Shown piece by piece: positions 32,475 through 41,154 of a stretch of DNA of 61,020 bases (positions within the stretch are counted from its first letter, which is position 1; each line of letters begins with the position of its first letter). Position numbers and translations under genes: made by a program. The stretch covers positions 1,090 to 62,109 of the forward strand of contig NZ_FWER01000029.1 in assembly GCF_900169785.1 (NCBI RefSeq), written 5' to 3'. The notes under the pieces are model-generated. The model saw only the letters and a list, made by a program, of their open reading frames with translations, was not told the DNA's origin and made no database searches. Origin of the DNA: Rhizobium sullae (GTDB taxonomy: Bacteria; Pseudomonadota; Alphaproteobacteria; Rhizobiales; Rhizobiaceae).

Positions 32475-33494
32475 ATGCAGGGTAAAATGGCTGATAGCGC
32501 GAGCGGAAATGAGCGTGAGATAGCATTCCCGGTCCCATATCAGATCGATGAGGCAGAAATTATCTATAATCTGCCATTCAATGATCTCCTCTTTCGTGCA
32601 CACAGCGTCCATCGCGAGAACTTCGACCCCAATGCGATCCAGATGAGCCGTCTGCTTTCGATCAAGACCGGCGGCTGCGCGGAGGATTGCGGCTATTGCA
32701 GCCAGTCCGCACACTATCCGACCGGGCTCAAGGCTTCGAAGCTGATGGAAGTCGAGCGCGTCCTTGCCGAAGCGCGGAAGGCCAAGGAGGGTGGTGCGAC
32801 GCGCTACTGCATGGGAGCGGCATGGCGCAGCCCCAAGGACCGCGACATGGACGCGATCGTCGCTATGGTTCACGGCGTCAAGGCGCTCGGCATGGAAACC
32901 TGCATGACGCTTGGGATGCTGACGCCCGCTCAATCGGCCTCGCTCGCCGAGGCCGGCCTCGACTATTACAACCACAATGTCGACACTTCCGAGCGCTTCT
33001 ACAGCGAGATCATCACCACGCGGACCTTTGCCGACCGTTTGGAGACGCTGTCAAACGTCCGGGATGCCGGCATAAAGGTCTGCGCCGGCGGCATCCTCGG
33101 CATGGGTGAAACGACGAAGGACCGCATCGCGATGTTGGTGACGCTTGCCAACCTTCCCGTGCCGCCCGAGAGCGTGCCGATCAACATGCTGATCCCGATC
33201 CCGGGATCAAAGCTTGCCGACGCCGAACCCGTCGACCCGATCGACTTCGTGCGCACGATTGCGCTTGCCCGCATTCTGATGCCGGCCTCGCATGTGCGGC
33301 TTTCGGCGGGACGCACCGGCATGAGCGACGAGATGCAGGCCCTCTGTTTCTTCGCCGGCGCCAATTCCGTCTTCATCGGCGACACCTTGCTGACGGCCGA
33401 CAATCCCGGGGAAGATCATGACAGCGCTCTATTTCGCCGTCTTGGCCTGAGGCCAATGGAGCTGGGTGCAGCAGAACCGGAGACGGCACAATGA
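32475..33494 (+). CDS. bioB: Biotin synthase
   Basis: The start is chosen at the ATG giving MQGKMADSASG behind GGGAGAGGA; 339 residues. The radical-SAM motif GGCAEDCGYCSQSAHYPTG carries the CxxxCxxC ligands of the [4Fe-4S] cluster. SETCMT-like text (GMETCMTLGMLTPAQS), YNHNVDTSERFY and CAGGILGMGET are standard BioB segments with ligands for the auxiliary [2Fe-2S] cluster. It inserts sulfur into dethiobiotin. First gene of bioBFDAZ, overlapping bioF by four bases. A third BioR box lies inside it. Confidence 0.96.
   Translation: MQGKMADSASGNEREIAFPVPYQIDEAEIIYNLPFNDLLFRAHSVHRENFDPNAIQMSRLLSIKTGGCAEDCGYCSQSAHYPTGLKASKLMEVERVLAEARKAKEGGATRYCMGAAWRSPKDRDMDAIVAMVHGVKALGMETCMTLGMLTPAQSASLAEAGLDYYNHNVDTSERFYSEIITTRTFADRLETLSNVRDAGIKVCAGGILGMGETTKDRIAMLVTLANLPVPPESVPINMLIPIPGSKLADAEPVDPIDFVRTIALARILMPASHVRLSAGRTGMSDEMQALCFFAGANSVFIGDTLLTADNPGEDHDSALFRRLGLRPMELGAAEPETAQ
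32560..32569. promoter_or_regulatory. BioR box inside the bioB coding region
   Basis: TTATCTATAA, identical to the box before bioR, encodes part of the IIYNL segment 85 bases into bioB. An exact ten-base match plus codon choice (ATT ATC TAT AAT) makes a functional site plausible. Confidence 0.55.
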
Positions 33495-34636
33495 GCTTTG
33501 CGGGCCTTGCCCGCTACGAGCGGACGCTGGCTGGCCTTGAACGAAAGGGCCGTGCACGTGCGCTGATCGGCCAGAGCGGCATCGACTTCACGTCGAACGA
33601 TTATCTGGGGCTTGCTCAATCGAAGCGTCTCAAGAACGCGATTGCCGAGGCGATCGAGCGCGGCGTTCCGGTCGGGGCAGGGGGGTCAAGACTGCTGCGC
33701 GGCAATCATCCGGAGCACGAGGCGCTGGAGGCCGAAGCTGCCGCATATTTCGGGACCGGAAGGGTCGTCTATTTCGGCAGCGGCTACGCCGCCAATACCG
33801 CCCTCTTTTCGACCCTTCCGCAACGCGAGGACCTCATCGTCTACGATGGTCTGATCCATGCCAGTGCACATGAGGGGATCGCGGCGGGCAAGGCGCAGGC
33901 GATGCCGGTCCTGCACAATGATGTCGAGGCCTTCGATGCGGCAATCAGGAAATGGCGCCAGGCGGGCGGTACCGGCAGGCCCTGGATTGCCGTCGAGAGC
34001 CTCTATTCCATGGACGGCGATCGCGCGCCACTTGCCGAACTTGCAGGCATCGCGAACGCGCATGGCGCCTTCCTGGTCGTGGACGAAGCGCATGCGACCG
34101 GTGTCTTCGGCCCGGGGGGGCGCGGTCTTTCGGCAGGTCTGGAAGCGCAAGATAACCTCATCGTCCTTCATACCTGCGGCAAGGCGCTTGGCGTTTCGGG
34201 AGCGCTGCTTTCGGCCAGTGCCGTCATCTGCAACTACCTCGTCAACCGCGCCCGTGGTTTCATCTATTCGACGGCCCCGTCGCCTTTGATGGCGGCCGTT
34301 GTTCGCGAAGCACTGCGGGTTCTTGACGACGAGCCGCAACGGCGCTCGGAATTCGACGCGCTGCGGGCTTTTGCAAATTCCGCACTCACGGCTGCAACTG
34401 GTGTCGAGGGCAGCGGATCGCAGATCCTGCCGGTGATGATCGGCGACAATGTGCGTGCCGTCCGGATTGCCACGCGCATGCGTGACGAGGGCTTCGACAT
34501 CCGGGCAATCCGGCCGCCGACCGTTCCTGAGGGTACCGCCCGGCTGAGGATCGCGATCACGCTGAACGTCGATTCCAGCATGATCTCCAGCATGTTAGAA
34601 CGGCTTGCGGCAGTGATGGTGGAGGAGCGCGCGTGA
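33491..34636 (+). CDS. bioF: 8-amino-7-oxononanoate synthase
   Basis: 381 residues; ATGA overlap with bioB. It is a PLP enzyme of the alpha-oxoamine synthase family. Motifs: DFTSNDYLGLAQSKRL, GVPVGAGGSRLLRGNHPEHE, VDEAHATGVFGPGGRGL and the PLP-lysine segment HTCGKALGVSGALLSA. It condenses pimeloyl-ACP (or CoA) with alanine to give KAPA. It ends in overlap with bioD. Confidence 0.96.
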   Translation: MSFAGLARYERTLAGLERKGRARALIGQSGIDFTSNDYLGLAQSKRLKNAIAEAIERGVPVGAGGSRLLRGNHPEHEALEAEAAAYFGTGRVVYFGSGYAANTALFSTLPQREDLIVYDGLIHASAHEGIAAGKAQAMPVLHNDVEAFDAAIRKWRQAGGTGRPWIAVESLYSMDGDRAPLAELAGIANAHGAFLVVDEAHATGVFGPGGRGLSAGLEAQDNLIVLHTCGKALGVSGALLSASAVICNYLVNRARGFIYSTAPSPLMAAVVREALRVLDDEPQRRSEFDALRAFANSALTAATGVEGSGSQILPVMIGDNVRAVRIATRMRDEGFDIRAIRPPTVPEGTARLRIAITLNVDSSMISSMLERLAAVMVEERA

Positions 34637-35271
34637 CGAAGCGTTACGTTGTCACCGGCACGGATACCGGGATCGGCAAGACCATGTTCGCCGCGGCACT
34701 GACGCAAGCTCTCAACGGCTATTATTGGAAACCGGTGCAATCGGGACTTGAGGAAGAGACCGACAGCCAAACCGTCATGCGGCTTGGCGGGGTTCTTCCC
34801 GCGCGGATCATTCCGGAGGCCTATAGGCTGAAGACGCCGGCATCCCCGCATCTTTCTGCGAGGCGCGACGGCATTACGATTGCCTCCGACCGATTGGCCC
34901 TGCCTGAAACCGATGAGCCGCTGATCGTGGAAGGTGCCGGCGGCCTGCTCGTGCCGCTTACTGACCGGCTGTTATTCGCGGATGTTTTTGCCGGCTGGCA
35001 GGTTCCTGTCATTCTCTGCGCCAGGACTGCGCTCGGGACAATCAATCATACGCTGCTGTCGCTCGAGGCGCTGAAGCACCGCGCAATCCCGATCCTTGGG
35101 ATTGCCTTCATCGGTGACGAGAACGCCGAAACGCAGCGGGTCATTGCCGAGATCGGGGGCGTTCGCTCGCTTGGCCGCCTGCCGTGGTTGCCGACCGTCA
35201 CGCCCGAGACACTGCGCGAAGCCTTCAGCAGAAACGTCGATATCGAGCACATCAAGGGAGCGCTGGCATGA
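34633..35271 (+). CDS. bioD: Dethiobiotin synthetase
   Basis: GTG start at 34633 overlapping the bioF stop (GTGA); 212 residues. P-loop near the N-terminus (TGTDTGIGKTMFAAALTQ), substrate segment YYWKPVQSGLEEETDSQTVM, and VEGAGGLLVPLTDRLLFADV. It closes the ureido ring of dethiobiotin from DAPA, CO2 and ATP. It overlaps bioA by four bases. Confidence 0.95.
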   Translation: MTKRYVVTGTDTGIGKTMFAAALTQALNGYYWKPVQSGLEEETDSQTVMRLGGVLPARIIPEAYRLKTPASPHLSARRDGITIASDRLALPETDEPLIVEGAGGLLVPLTDRLLFADVFAGWQVPVILCARTALGTINHTLLSLEALKHRAIPILGIAFIGDENAETQRVIAEIGGVRSLGRLPWLPTVTPETLREAFSRNVDIEHIKGALA

Positions 35272-36548
35272 CACGCTCGGTCGTATGGCATCCCTTCACC
35301 CAGCACGCGCTGGAACCGCCGATGAAGCGGATCGTGGAAACGGCAGGCGCTTACCTCATCGACGAGGACGGCAACCACGTTCTCGACGCCATCTCGTCCT
35401 GGTGGGTGATCACCCACGCCCACCGGCACCCTACGATCATGAAGGCGATTACTGCCGCTGCGGAGCGCTATGACCAGCTCATCTTCGCCGAATACACACA
35501 TGCGCCGGCCGAAGAGCTGGCCGAGGGCCTGATCGCCGTTGCGCCGCCGGGCCTGGCCCATGTTTTTTACTCCGACAGCGGATCGACCGCAGTCGAGGTC
35601 GCGCTGAAGATGGCGCTCGGTTTTTTCCACAATAAAGGTGAGCGGCGCAATCGTATCGCGGTCATGGAGCATGCCTATCATGGCGACACGATCGGCACGA
35701 TGTCAGCGGGCGAGCGCGGCGTGTTCAATGCCGCTTACGAACCGCTGCTTTTTGCCGTCGACCGGTTGCCGTTTCCAGCGGCGGGCCGCGAGCTGGAAAC
35801 GCTCGATGCCTTCGAGTGCTTCTGCCGGTCAGGCGAAGTCGCAGCCCTGCTGGTCGAGCCGCTCATTCTCGGGGCAGGCGGCATGAAGATGTATCCACCG
35901 TCGCTTCTTGCCGGCCTCAAGGAGATTGCCGAGCGTCATGGAACGCTTCTCATCGCCGATGAGGTGATGACCGGCTGGGGGCGCACGGGAACGCTTTTTG
36001 CCTGCGAACAGGCTGCGATCACGCCGGATATTCTCTGCACGTCGAAAGGCCTCACAGGGGGCGCTCTGCCGTTGGCGGCGACTTTGTGCACGGCGGAAAT
36101 ATTCGAGGCCCATCTCTCTTCCGACCGCCGCAAGACCTTCTTCCATTCAAGTTCCTACACGGCCAATCCGATCGCCTGCGCAGCAGCCCTTGCCAATCTT
36201 GCGGTCTGGCGGGATGAGCCGGTCAAGGCGCGGATCGATACTCTCGCGGAGGCGCATCGCGGGCCTTTGGCCCGCTTCGCCGCGGACACGCGCTTCCGGA
36301 ACGTCCGGCAAAAGGGAACGATTGCTGCTCTCGACCTCAATGTGGGAGTCGGTGGTTACGGCTACTTGGCAAACGTCGGGCCGAAGTTGCGCGCGTTCTT
36401 CCGTGAACGTTGTCTGCTGATCCGGCCGCTCGGCAACGTCATCTACCTGATGCCGCCCTATTGCGTCACCGCCGAAGAGCTCGGCCGCGCCTATGACGCG
36501 ATCGGGGAAGCCGCCTCGCATTTTGGAGCACCCGCATGTCGATTGTGA
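35268..36548 (+). CDS. bioA: DAPA aminotransferase (adenosylmethionine-dependent)
   Basis: ATG at 35268 overlaps the bioD stop; 426 residues. Class-III aminotransferase: VWHPFTQHALEPPMKRIVET, YSDSGSTAVEVALKMALGFF, LLIADEVMTGWGRTGTLFAC, and the PLP-lysine in DILCTSKGLTGGALPLAATL. The DSGSTAVEVALK and WHPFTQ segments are typical of BioA rather than of other class-III enzymes. It converts KAPA to DAPA. The last 13 bases overlap bioZ. Confidence 0.96.
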   Translation: MTRSVVWHPFTQHALEPPMKRIVETAGAYLIDEDGNHVLDAISSWWVITHAHRHPTIMKAITAAAERYDQLIFAEYTHAPAEELAEGLIAVAPPGLAHVFYSDSGSTAVEVALKMALGFFHNKGERRNRIAVMEHAYHGDTIGTMSAGERGVFNAAYEPLLFAVDRLPFPAAGRELETLDAFECFCRSGEVAALLVEPLILGAGGMKMYPPSLLAGLKEIAERHGTLLIADEVMTGWGRTGTLFACEQAAITPDILCTSKGLTGGALPLAATLCTAEIFEAHLSSDRRKTFFHSSSYTANPIACAAALANLAVWRDEPVKARIDTLAEAHRGPLARFAADTRFRNVRQKGTIAALDLNVGVGGYGYLANVGPKLRAFFRERCLLIRPLGNVIYLMPPYCVTAEELGRAYDAIGEAASHFGAPACRL

Positions 36549-37525
36549 GGTCGTCGCGGCTGGCAGGCTTCGGTCACAGCGTGCCGGGGCGACGGGTCGA
36601 CAACAGCGAGATCGAGACGGCCCTTGACCTCGAATCCGGCTGGATCGAACGTCGTACGGGCATTCTCTCCAGATATTGGGCGGAAGAGGGTGATACGCTT
36701 AGCGCTTTGGCGGCCAACGCGGGCGCCATGGCGCTTAGCGATGCAGGTGTCGACCGGGCCGAAATCGCCTTGACGCTGCTTGCAACCTCGACCCCTGACC
36801 ATTTGCTGCCGCCGTCCGCCCCCTTGCTTGCCCATCACCTCGGCCTTACGAATTCCGGAGCGATCGATCTTGCAGGCGCCTGCTCGGGTTTTCTTTATGC
36901 GCTCACGCTCGCCGACGGCTTTGTCCGCACCCAGGGACAACCGGTGCTCGTCGTTGCGGCAAACATCTTGAGCCGCCGGATCAACCCGGCCGAGCGCGCA
37001 AGCTCGGTTCTGTTTGCCGATGCTGCCGGTGCGGTCGTGCTTTCGCCATCAACGGGATCCGGCACCGGTCTCCTCGGCGTCGATCTTATTGCTGACGGAA
37101 GCGGCTATGACTTGATCTCGATTGCGGCCGGAGGCAGCAGCCGCCCCTTCGCGCCGGGCATGAGGGCGGAGGATTTTCTCATGACGATGCGCGATGGACG
37201 CGAGGTGTTTTCGCGCGCCGTCGAGATGATGACGGCCGCTTCAATGCGGGCGCTCGATCAGTCGCGTGTCGCGGTCGAGAATGTCAGCCGGTTCGTCCCG
37301 CATCAGGCCAACACGCGGATATTCAGCGCTGTATGCGAGAAGCTGGGCATACCAGCCAAGAAGGCCGTCAGCACGATTGGTGATTACGGAAACTCGTCCG
37401 CCGCAACCATTCCCCTGTCGCTGTCGATTACCAACGAAGAACGTCGTTTTGCTTCCGGGGAAACGGTGCTTCTGGCCGCTGCGGGTGCTGGATTGACCGG
37501 TGGTGCCGTGGTGCTCGGATTCTGA
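36536..37525 (+). CDS. bioZ: BioZ, FabH-like ketoacyl-ACP synthase of biotin precursor synthesis
   Basis: 329 residues with the KAS III triad: Cys in DLAGACSGFLYALTLADG, His in SRFVPHQANTRIFSAV and Asn in IGDYGNSSAATIPLSLS. In alphaproteobacteria BioZ has been shown to condense glutaryl-CoA, from lysine breakdown, with malonyl-ACP to start pimeloyl synthesis, replacing BioC/BioH. The placement as last gene of bioBFDAZ supports BioZ rather than housekeeping FabH. It converges with the next sugar permease gene after 34 bases. Confidence 0.93.
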   Translation: MSIVRSSRLAGFGHSVPGRRVDNSEIETALDLESGWIERRTGILSRYWAEEGDTLSALAANAGAMALSDAGVDRAEIALTLLATSTPDHLLPPSAPLLAHHLGLTNSGAIDLAGACSGFLYALTLADGFVRTQGQPVLVVAANILSRRINPAERASSVLFADAAGAVVLSPSTGSGTGLLGVDLIADGSGYDLISIAAGGSSRPFAPGMRAEDFLMTMRDGREVFSRAVEMMTAASMRALDQSRVAVENVSRFVPHQANTRIFSAVCEKLGIPAKKAVSTIGDYGNSSAATIPLSLSITNEERRFASGETVLLAAAGAGLTGGAVVLGF

Positions 37526-37559
37526 GACCCTGACGCTGGATAAAGCCGACGGGCCCAGA

Positions 37560-38546
37560 TCACCGGTTGGCAGGGCTGCGGCCATAAAGCAGCAACATCG
37601 CGATGATGACCACGCCGTAGATGATCTGCCGCCCGGCCTCCGGCATCTGCATGACCGAGAGGATCGATTGCAGGAGCGTAATTAAGATCACGCCGGCAAC
37701 CGTGCCGACATAGGAGCCCTTGCCGCCGAGAATGGATGTTCCGCCGAGCACGACGGCGGCGATCGAAGGCAGTAGATAGGTATCGCCCATCGATTGGGCC
37801 GCCTTCGATGCATAGCCGGCAAGTAGGGCGCCGCCAAAGGCGCTAAGCGCCCCGGAAGCGATGAAGGCGATGAGGACGATCCGGCGGGTGTTGATGCCGG
37901 AAAGATAGGCCGCGCTCTCCCGGTTGCCGATGCCGTAGACGGAGCGGCCGAATGTCGTGCGTGTGAGGGCAAAGACCGTGCAGGCGCCGACCACTGCCCA
38001 GATGAGTACGGCGTTGGGTATGCCCGGCACAAGAAAGCCGGTTGCGAGATAACGCATCGCGGACGTTGCTGAATCCTGCGGCGAGAAACCGCCGGTATAA
38101 AGGACCATCAACCCTTGAGCGACGGCGTTGGTCGCCAGCGTGATGATCATCGAGGGGATGCGCAGATAAGCGACGCCGATCCCGTTCGTAAGCCCGATCG
38201 CCATGCCGCAGACAATGCCGAAGGGAACAGCAAGAATCTCGCCTGCAGGACCATAGGCGGCGGCCGCACAAGCCATCATTCCGCCGACGGCGACCGACCA
38301 TGGAACGGAAAGATCGATCTGGCCGAGCAGGATGACTATCATCATGCCGGTGGCAATGACGCCAAGGAAGGATGCCACTTTCAACTGCTGCAGGAGATAT
38401 TCCGGGGACAGGAAGCTCCTCGAATAAAAACTTCCGATGATCAGCAGAAGGATGATGCAGCCGAAGGCTGTCGCGATCGCCGGATCGAGCCGGCGCACGG
38501 ATTTCGAAAGAAGGCTCACGGGCTCTTCTCGCGTTACATTGCTCAT
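37560..38546 (-). CDS. Sugar ABC transporter permease 2 (RbsC/YjfF-like)
   Basis: The start is chosen at MSNVTREEPVSLLSK (328 residues), whose ATG overlaps the upstream permease stop. BPD_transp_2 family: about nine hydrophobic helices, VILLGQIDLSVPWSVAVGGM (the [E/Q]IDLS motif), and VLGGTSILGGKGSYVGTVAG near the C-terminus. It is one half of a heterodimeric permease. Last gene of the minus-strand operon. Confidence 0.88.
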   Translation of the reverse strand: MSNVTREEPVSLLSKSVRRLDPAIATAFGCIILLLIIGSFYSRSFLSPEYLLQQLKVASFLGVIATGMMIVILLGQIDLSVPWSVAVGGMMACAAAAYGPAGEILAVPFGIVCGMAIGLTNGIGVAYLRIPSMIITLATNAVAQGLMVLYTGGFSPQDSATSAMRYLATGFLVPGIPNAVLIWAVVGACTVFALTRTTFGRSVYGIGNRESAAYLSGINTRRIVLIAFIASGALSAFGGALLAGYASKAAQSMGDTYLLPSIAAVVLGGTSILGGKGSYVGTVAGVILITLLQSILSVMQMPEAGRQIIYGVVIIAMLLLYGRSPANR

Positions 38547-39523
38547 CCGAACCACTCCAGGCGATTGCGGACGCGGAACAATCCGAACGCTCCGAGGCTG
38601 ACGGCGACGAGCAGCACCACGCCCTGGAACAGCGGCTGCCACAGCGGATCGAAATCGAAGACGAAAAGCAGGTCACCGATGGTGCGGAAGGCGAGCGCTC
38701 CGAAGATCGCACCGATCGCGCTGCCCTTGCCGCCAAACAAGGACACGCCGCCAAGCACGACCGAGGCGATTGAAAAGAGCGTATAGGCGTTACCGCTGGC
38801 AAGAGCTGCCTCGCCGGTAAAGGTGAAGAAGGTGAGGAACAGCCCGCCGATCGAGGCAAGAAGGCCGGCCAGCGCGTAGGCTGTAAACTTGGCGCGGCGG
38901 ATCGGCAGCCCGGACATGTAGGCCGCAATCTCCGACGAGCCGGATGCATAGGCCGCCCGCCCGATGATCGACCGGCTGAACGGCACCCAAATGACGAGAA
39001 CGACGGCAGTCAGAGCGACCAGGCTGGCAGGTACGAGCCCGAAGACCTTGCCGGTCATGATATCGGCCAGGCCCTCATTGACCGAGCCGCCGGGAAAGGG
39101 CCGCAGCAGCAGGGCGATCCCGAAGAAGACCGCGCCCGTCGCGATGGTGGCGACAATCGGCTGCAATCTGCCATAAATGACGATCAGGCCGTTCAATGCC
39201 CCGCAGGCAAGGCCCGTGGCCAGCACGGCGATGACGCCGAAGGCCGTTTCGATCGGCGTGCCGAGGACGATCCAGGAGGCCAGCGCATTGGTGAGGATGA
39301 AGATCATGCCAACCGATAGGTCGATGCCCGCCGTGATCACGATCAGCGTCTGCGCCATCGCCACAAAGGCGAGCAGAACACCCTTGTTGGCGGCGGTCTG
39401 CACGACATTGGCCGTCAATCCGGCGGGATGATTGGAGACATAGATGGCGAACATGACGAGAAAAATGCCGGCCGCCATCAGCGTGCCGCGCCGTTCGTTC
39501 AACCGGTAACGCCATTCCTTCAT
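38543..39523 (-). CDS. Sugar ABC transporter permease 1 (RbsC/YtfT-like)
   Basis: 326 residues, ATG overlapping the ATPase stop. Same family as the gene downstream: LIVITAGIDLSVGMIFILTN with the GIDLS motif, and VVLGGVSLFGGKGSAIGAIF. Two different permeases plus a double ATPase and one binding protein reproduce the ytfQ-ytfR-ytfT-yjfF (galactofuranose) layout, though similarity in layout does not fix the substrate. Confidence 0.88.
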   Translation of the reverse strand: MKEWRYRLNERRGTLMAAGIFLVMFAIYVSNHPAGLTANVVQTAANKGVLLAFVAMAQTLIVITAGIDLSVGMIFILTNALASWIVLGTPIETAFGVIAVLATGLACGALNGLIVIYGRLQPIVATIATGAVFFGIALLLRPFPGGSVNEGLADIMTGKVFGLVPASLVALTAVVLVIWVPFSRSIIGRAAYASGSSEIAAYMSGLPIRRAKFTAYALAGLLASIGGLFLTFFTFTGEAALASGNAYTLFSIASVVLGGVSLFGGKGSAIGAIFGALAFRTIGDLLFVFDFDPLWQPLFQGVVLLVAVSLGAFGLFRVRNRLEWFG

Positions 39524-41073
39524 GCCGCGCTCTCCGCCTTTTCGCCCTCGACGTTGAGTGCGCTGGCGACCAACGCATGCTGCGTGATGCCGCTATCCTT
39601 CAACTCGCGCACGATGCTGCCATTGTAGAATACCAGGACACGATCGCAGCAGCCGATCAGCTCGTCATAATCCGTCGAATAGAACAGGATGGCCGCGCCT
39701 GCTTCGGCAAGCCGCCGGAGCAATTGGTAGATTTCCTGTTTGGTGCCGACATCGATGCCGCGTGTCGGATCGTTGAGGAGAATGATCCGCGGCCGGCGCA
39801 TCAGCCACTTGGCAATGACGACCTTTTGCTGATTGCCGCCGGAGAGCGCACCGACCGGGATGTCGAGGCCGGCCGTCTTGATCGCCAGCAACTGCACCAT
39901 CTCATCGATCAACTGTTCTTCTTTTTCCCGGTCTATGACGCCGCCCTTGGAGACCCGGTCCAGCACCGCGAAGGAGAGATTTTCTCGGACGGTCATCGGC
40001 AGCATCAAACCTTCGGTCTTGCGATCCTCGGGGATGAGAGCCATGCCGATTTGGCTTGAGCGTGCCGCCGCCGGGCTGGCGAGCGCGACGGCCTTGCCAT
40101 CAACAAGGACAGTGCCGGTTGTGCCGCGAAGCACGCCGAAAAGGGCAAGCAGCAGTTCGCGCTGCCCTTGCCCGTCCAGACCACCAAGGCCGACGACTTC
40201 GCCCTTGCCGACCGTGAGCGAAATGTCGCGCAGGCTGTCCCCCCAGCCGAGATTGCGGCATTCAAGAGGCGGAGGAGGCGTATCGGCGGCCGCTCGTGTC
40301 GGCTTCGGCGGGAAGGCGTTGCTATATTCGCGGCCGATCATCATTTCGACGATCTCGTTGTCGCTGCGCGTCCCGGCCGCAAAATGCATGACGTTGCGGC
40401 CGTTGCGCAAAACCGTGCATTCATCGGCCAATTCGGCGATCTCCTGCATGCGGTGCGAAATATAAAGCAGCGCCAGTCCTTCCGACCTCAGCCGCCTCAA
40501 TACCGAAAAGACCTTGGCGACATCTGCTGCCGTCAGCGCCGACGTTCCCTCGTCGAGGATCAGAATGCGCGGCTTCCACGCAAGCGCCTTGGCGATCTCG
40601 ACGAGTTGCCGGCGCGACAATGATAGATCCTTGACCAGCGCCCGCGGATGAATGTCCTCGGCGCCTGCCCGGGCGAGCATCTCCTCGGCGACCGCACGCT
40701 GGGCCTTGCGATCGATCAGGCCGAAGCGCCGTGGCGGCGCGGCGATGCAGATGTTGTCGGCTACGCTCAAATCGGGAATGAGCGAAAGCTCCTGGAACAC
40801 GCAGGTGACGCCGGCAGCAGAGGCCTCGGCGGGGGATCTGAAACTGACCGGACGTCCTTCGAGCAGCATCCGGCCCTCGTCGGGCGCGACGACGCCTGCC
40901 ATGATTTTTATGAGGGTCGACTTGCCAGCGCCATTCTCGCCGAGAATGGCGTGGATCCGTCCCGGCTCCACGGCAAGCTCGGCATTTTCCAGCGCGTGAA
41001 CGCCGCCGTAACGCTTTGAAACACCACTCATCTGGAAGAGGGGCGTTGCTGCCGGTATCTCTGGTGCGGTCAT
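39520..41073 (-). CDS. Sugar ABC transporter ATPase, two nucleotide-binding domains
   Basis: The start is taken at MTAPEIPAATPLFQMSG (517 residues). Domain 1 has GENGAGKSTLIKIMAGV, a modified signature (VKDLSLSRRQLVEIAKALAW) and ILILDEGTSAL with Gly in place of the usual Pro. Domain 2 has a degenerate P-loop (VGLGGLDGQGQRELLLALFG), signature LSGGNQQKVVIAKWLMRRP and LNDPTRGIDVGTKQEIYQLL. This asymmetry is normal for RbsA/MglA/YtfR-type ATPases. Confidence 0.9.
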   Translation of the reverse strand: MTAPEIPAATPLFQMSGVSKRYGGVHALENAELAVEPGRIHAILGENGAGKSTLIKIMAGVVAPDEGRMLLEGRPVSFRSPAEASAAGVTCVFQELSLIPDLSVADNICIAAPPRRFGLIDRKAQRAVAEEMLARAGAEDIHPRALVKDLSLSRRQLVEIAKALAWKPRILILDEGTSALTAADVAKVFSVLRRLRSEGLALLYISHRMQEIAELADECTVLRNGRNVMHFAAGTRSDNEIVEMMIGREYSNAFPPKPTRAAADTPPPPLECRNLGWGDSLRDISLTVGKGEVVGLGGLDGQGQRELLLALFGVLRGTTGTVLVDGKAVALASPAAARSSQIGMALIPEDRKTEGLMLPMTVRENLSFAVLDRVSKGGVIDREKEEQLIDEMVQLLAIKTAGLDIPVGALSGGNQQKVVIAKWLMRRPRIILLNDPTRGIDVGTKQEIYQLLRRLAEAGAAILFYSTDYDELIGCCDRVLVFYNGSIVRELKDSGITQHALVASALNVEGEKAESAA

Positions 41074-41099
41074 AGGGTTCCTCGAGGCCGGTTTTTCAT

Positions 41100-41127
41100 G
41101 TGCGCCGCGGGCAAGGCCGCGGCGCAC
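41100..41127 (-). promoter_or_regulatory. Stem-loop between binding-protein and ATPase genes
   Basis: GTGCGCCGCGG (41100-41110) and CCGCGGCGCAC (41117-41127) make an 11-bp perfect stem with a 6-base loop. It starts 27 bases after the binding-protein stop (minus strand). A few A/T bases follow, but transcription must continue into the ATPase, so partial termination or 3'-end protection is likely. Confidence 0.6.
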
Positions 41128-41154
41128 CGTTCAAGCGATCGGCTTGGACCCGGT

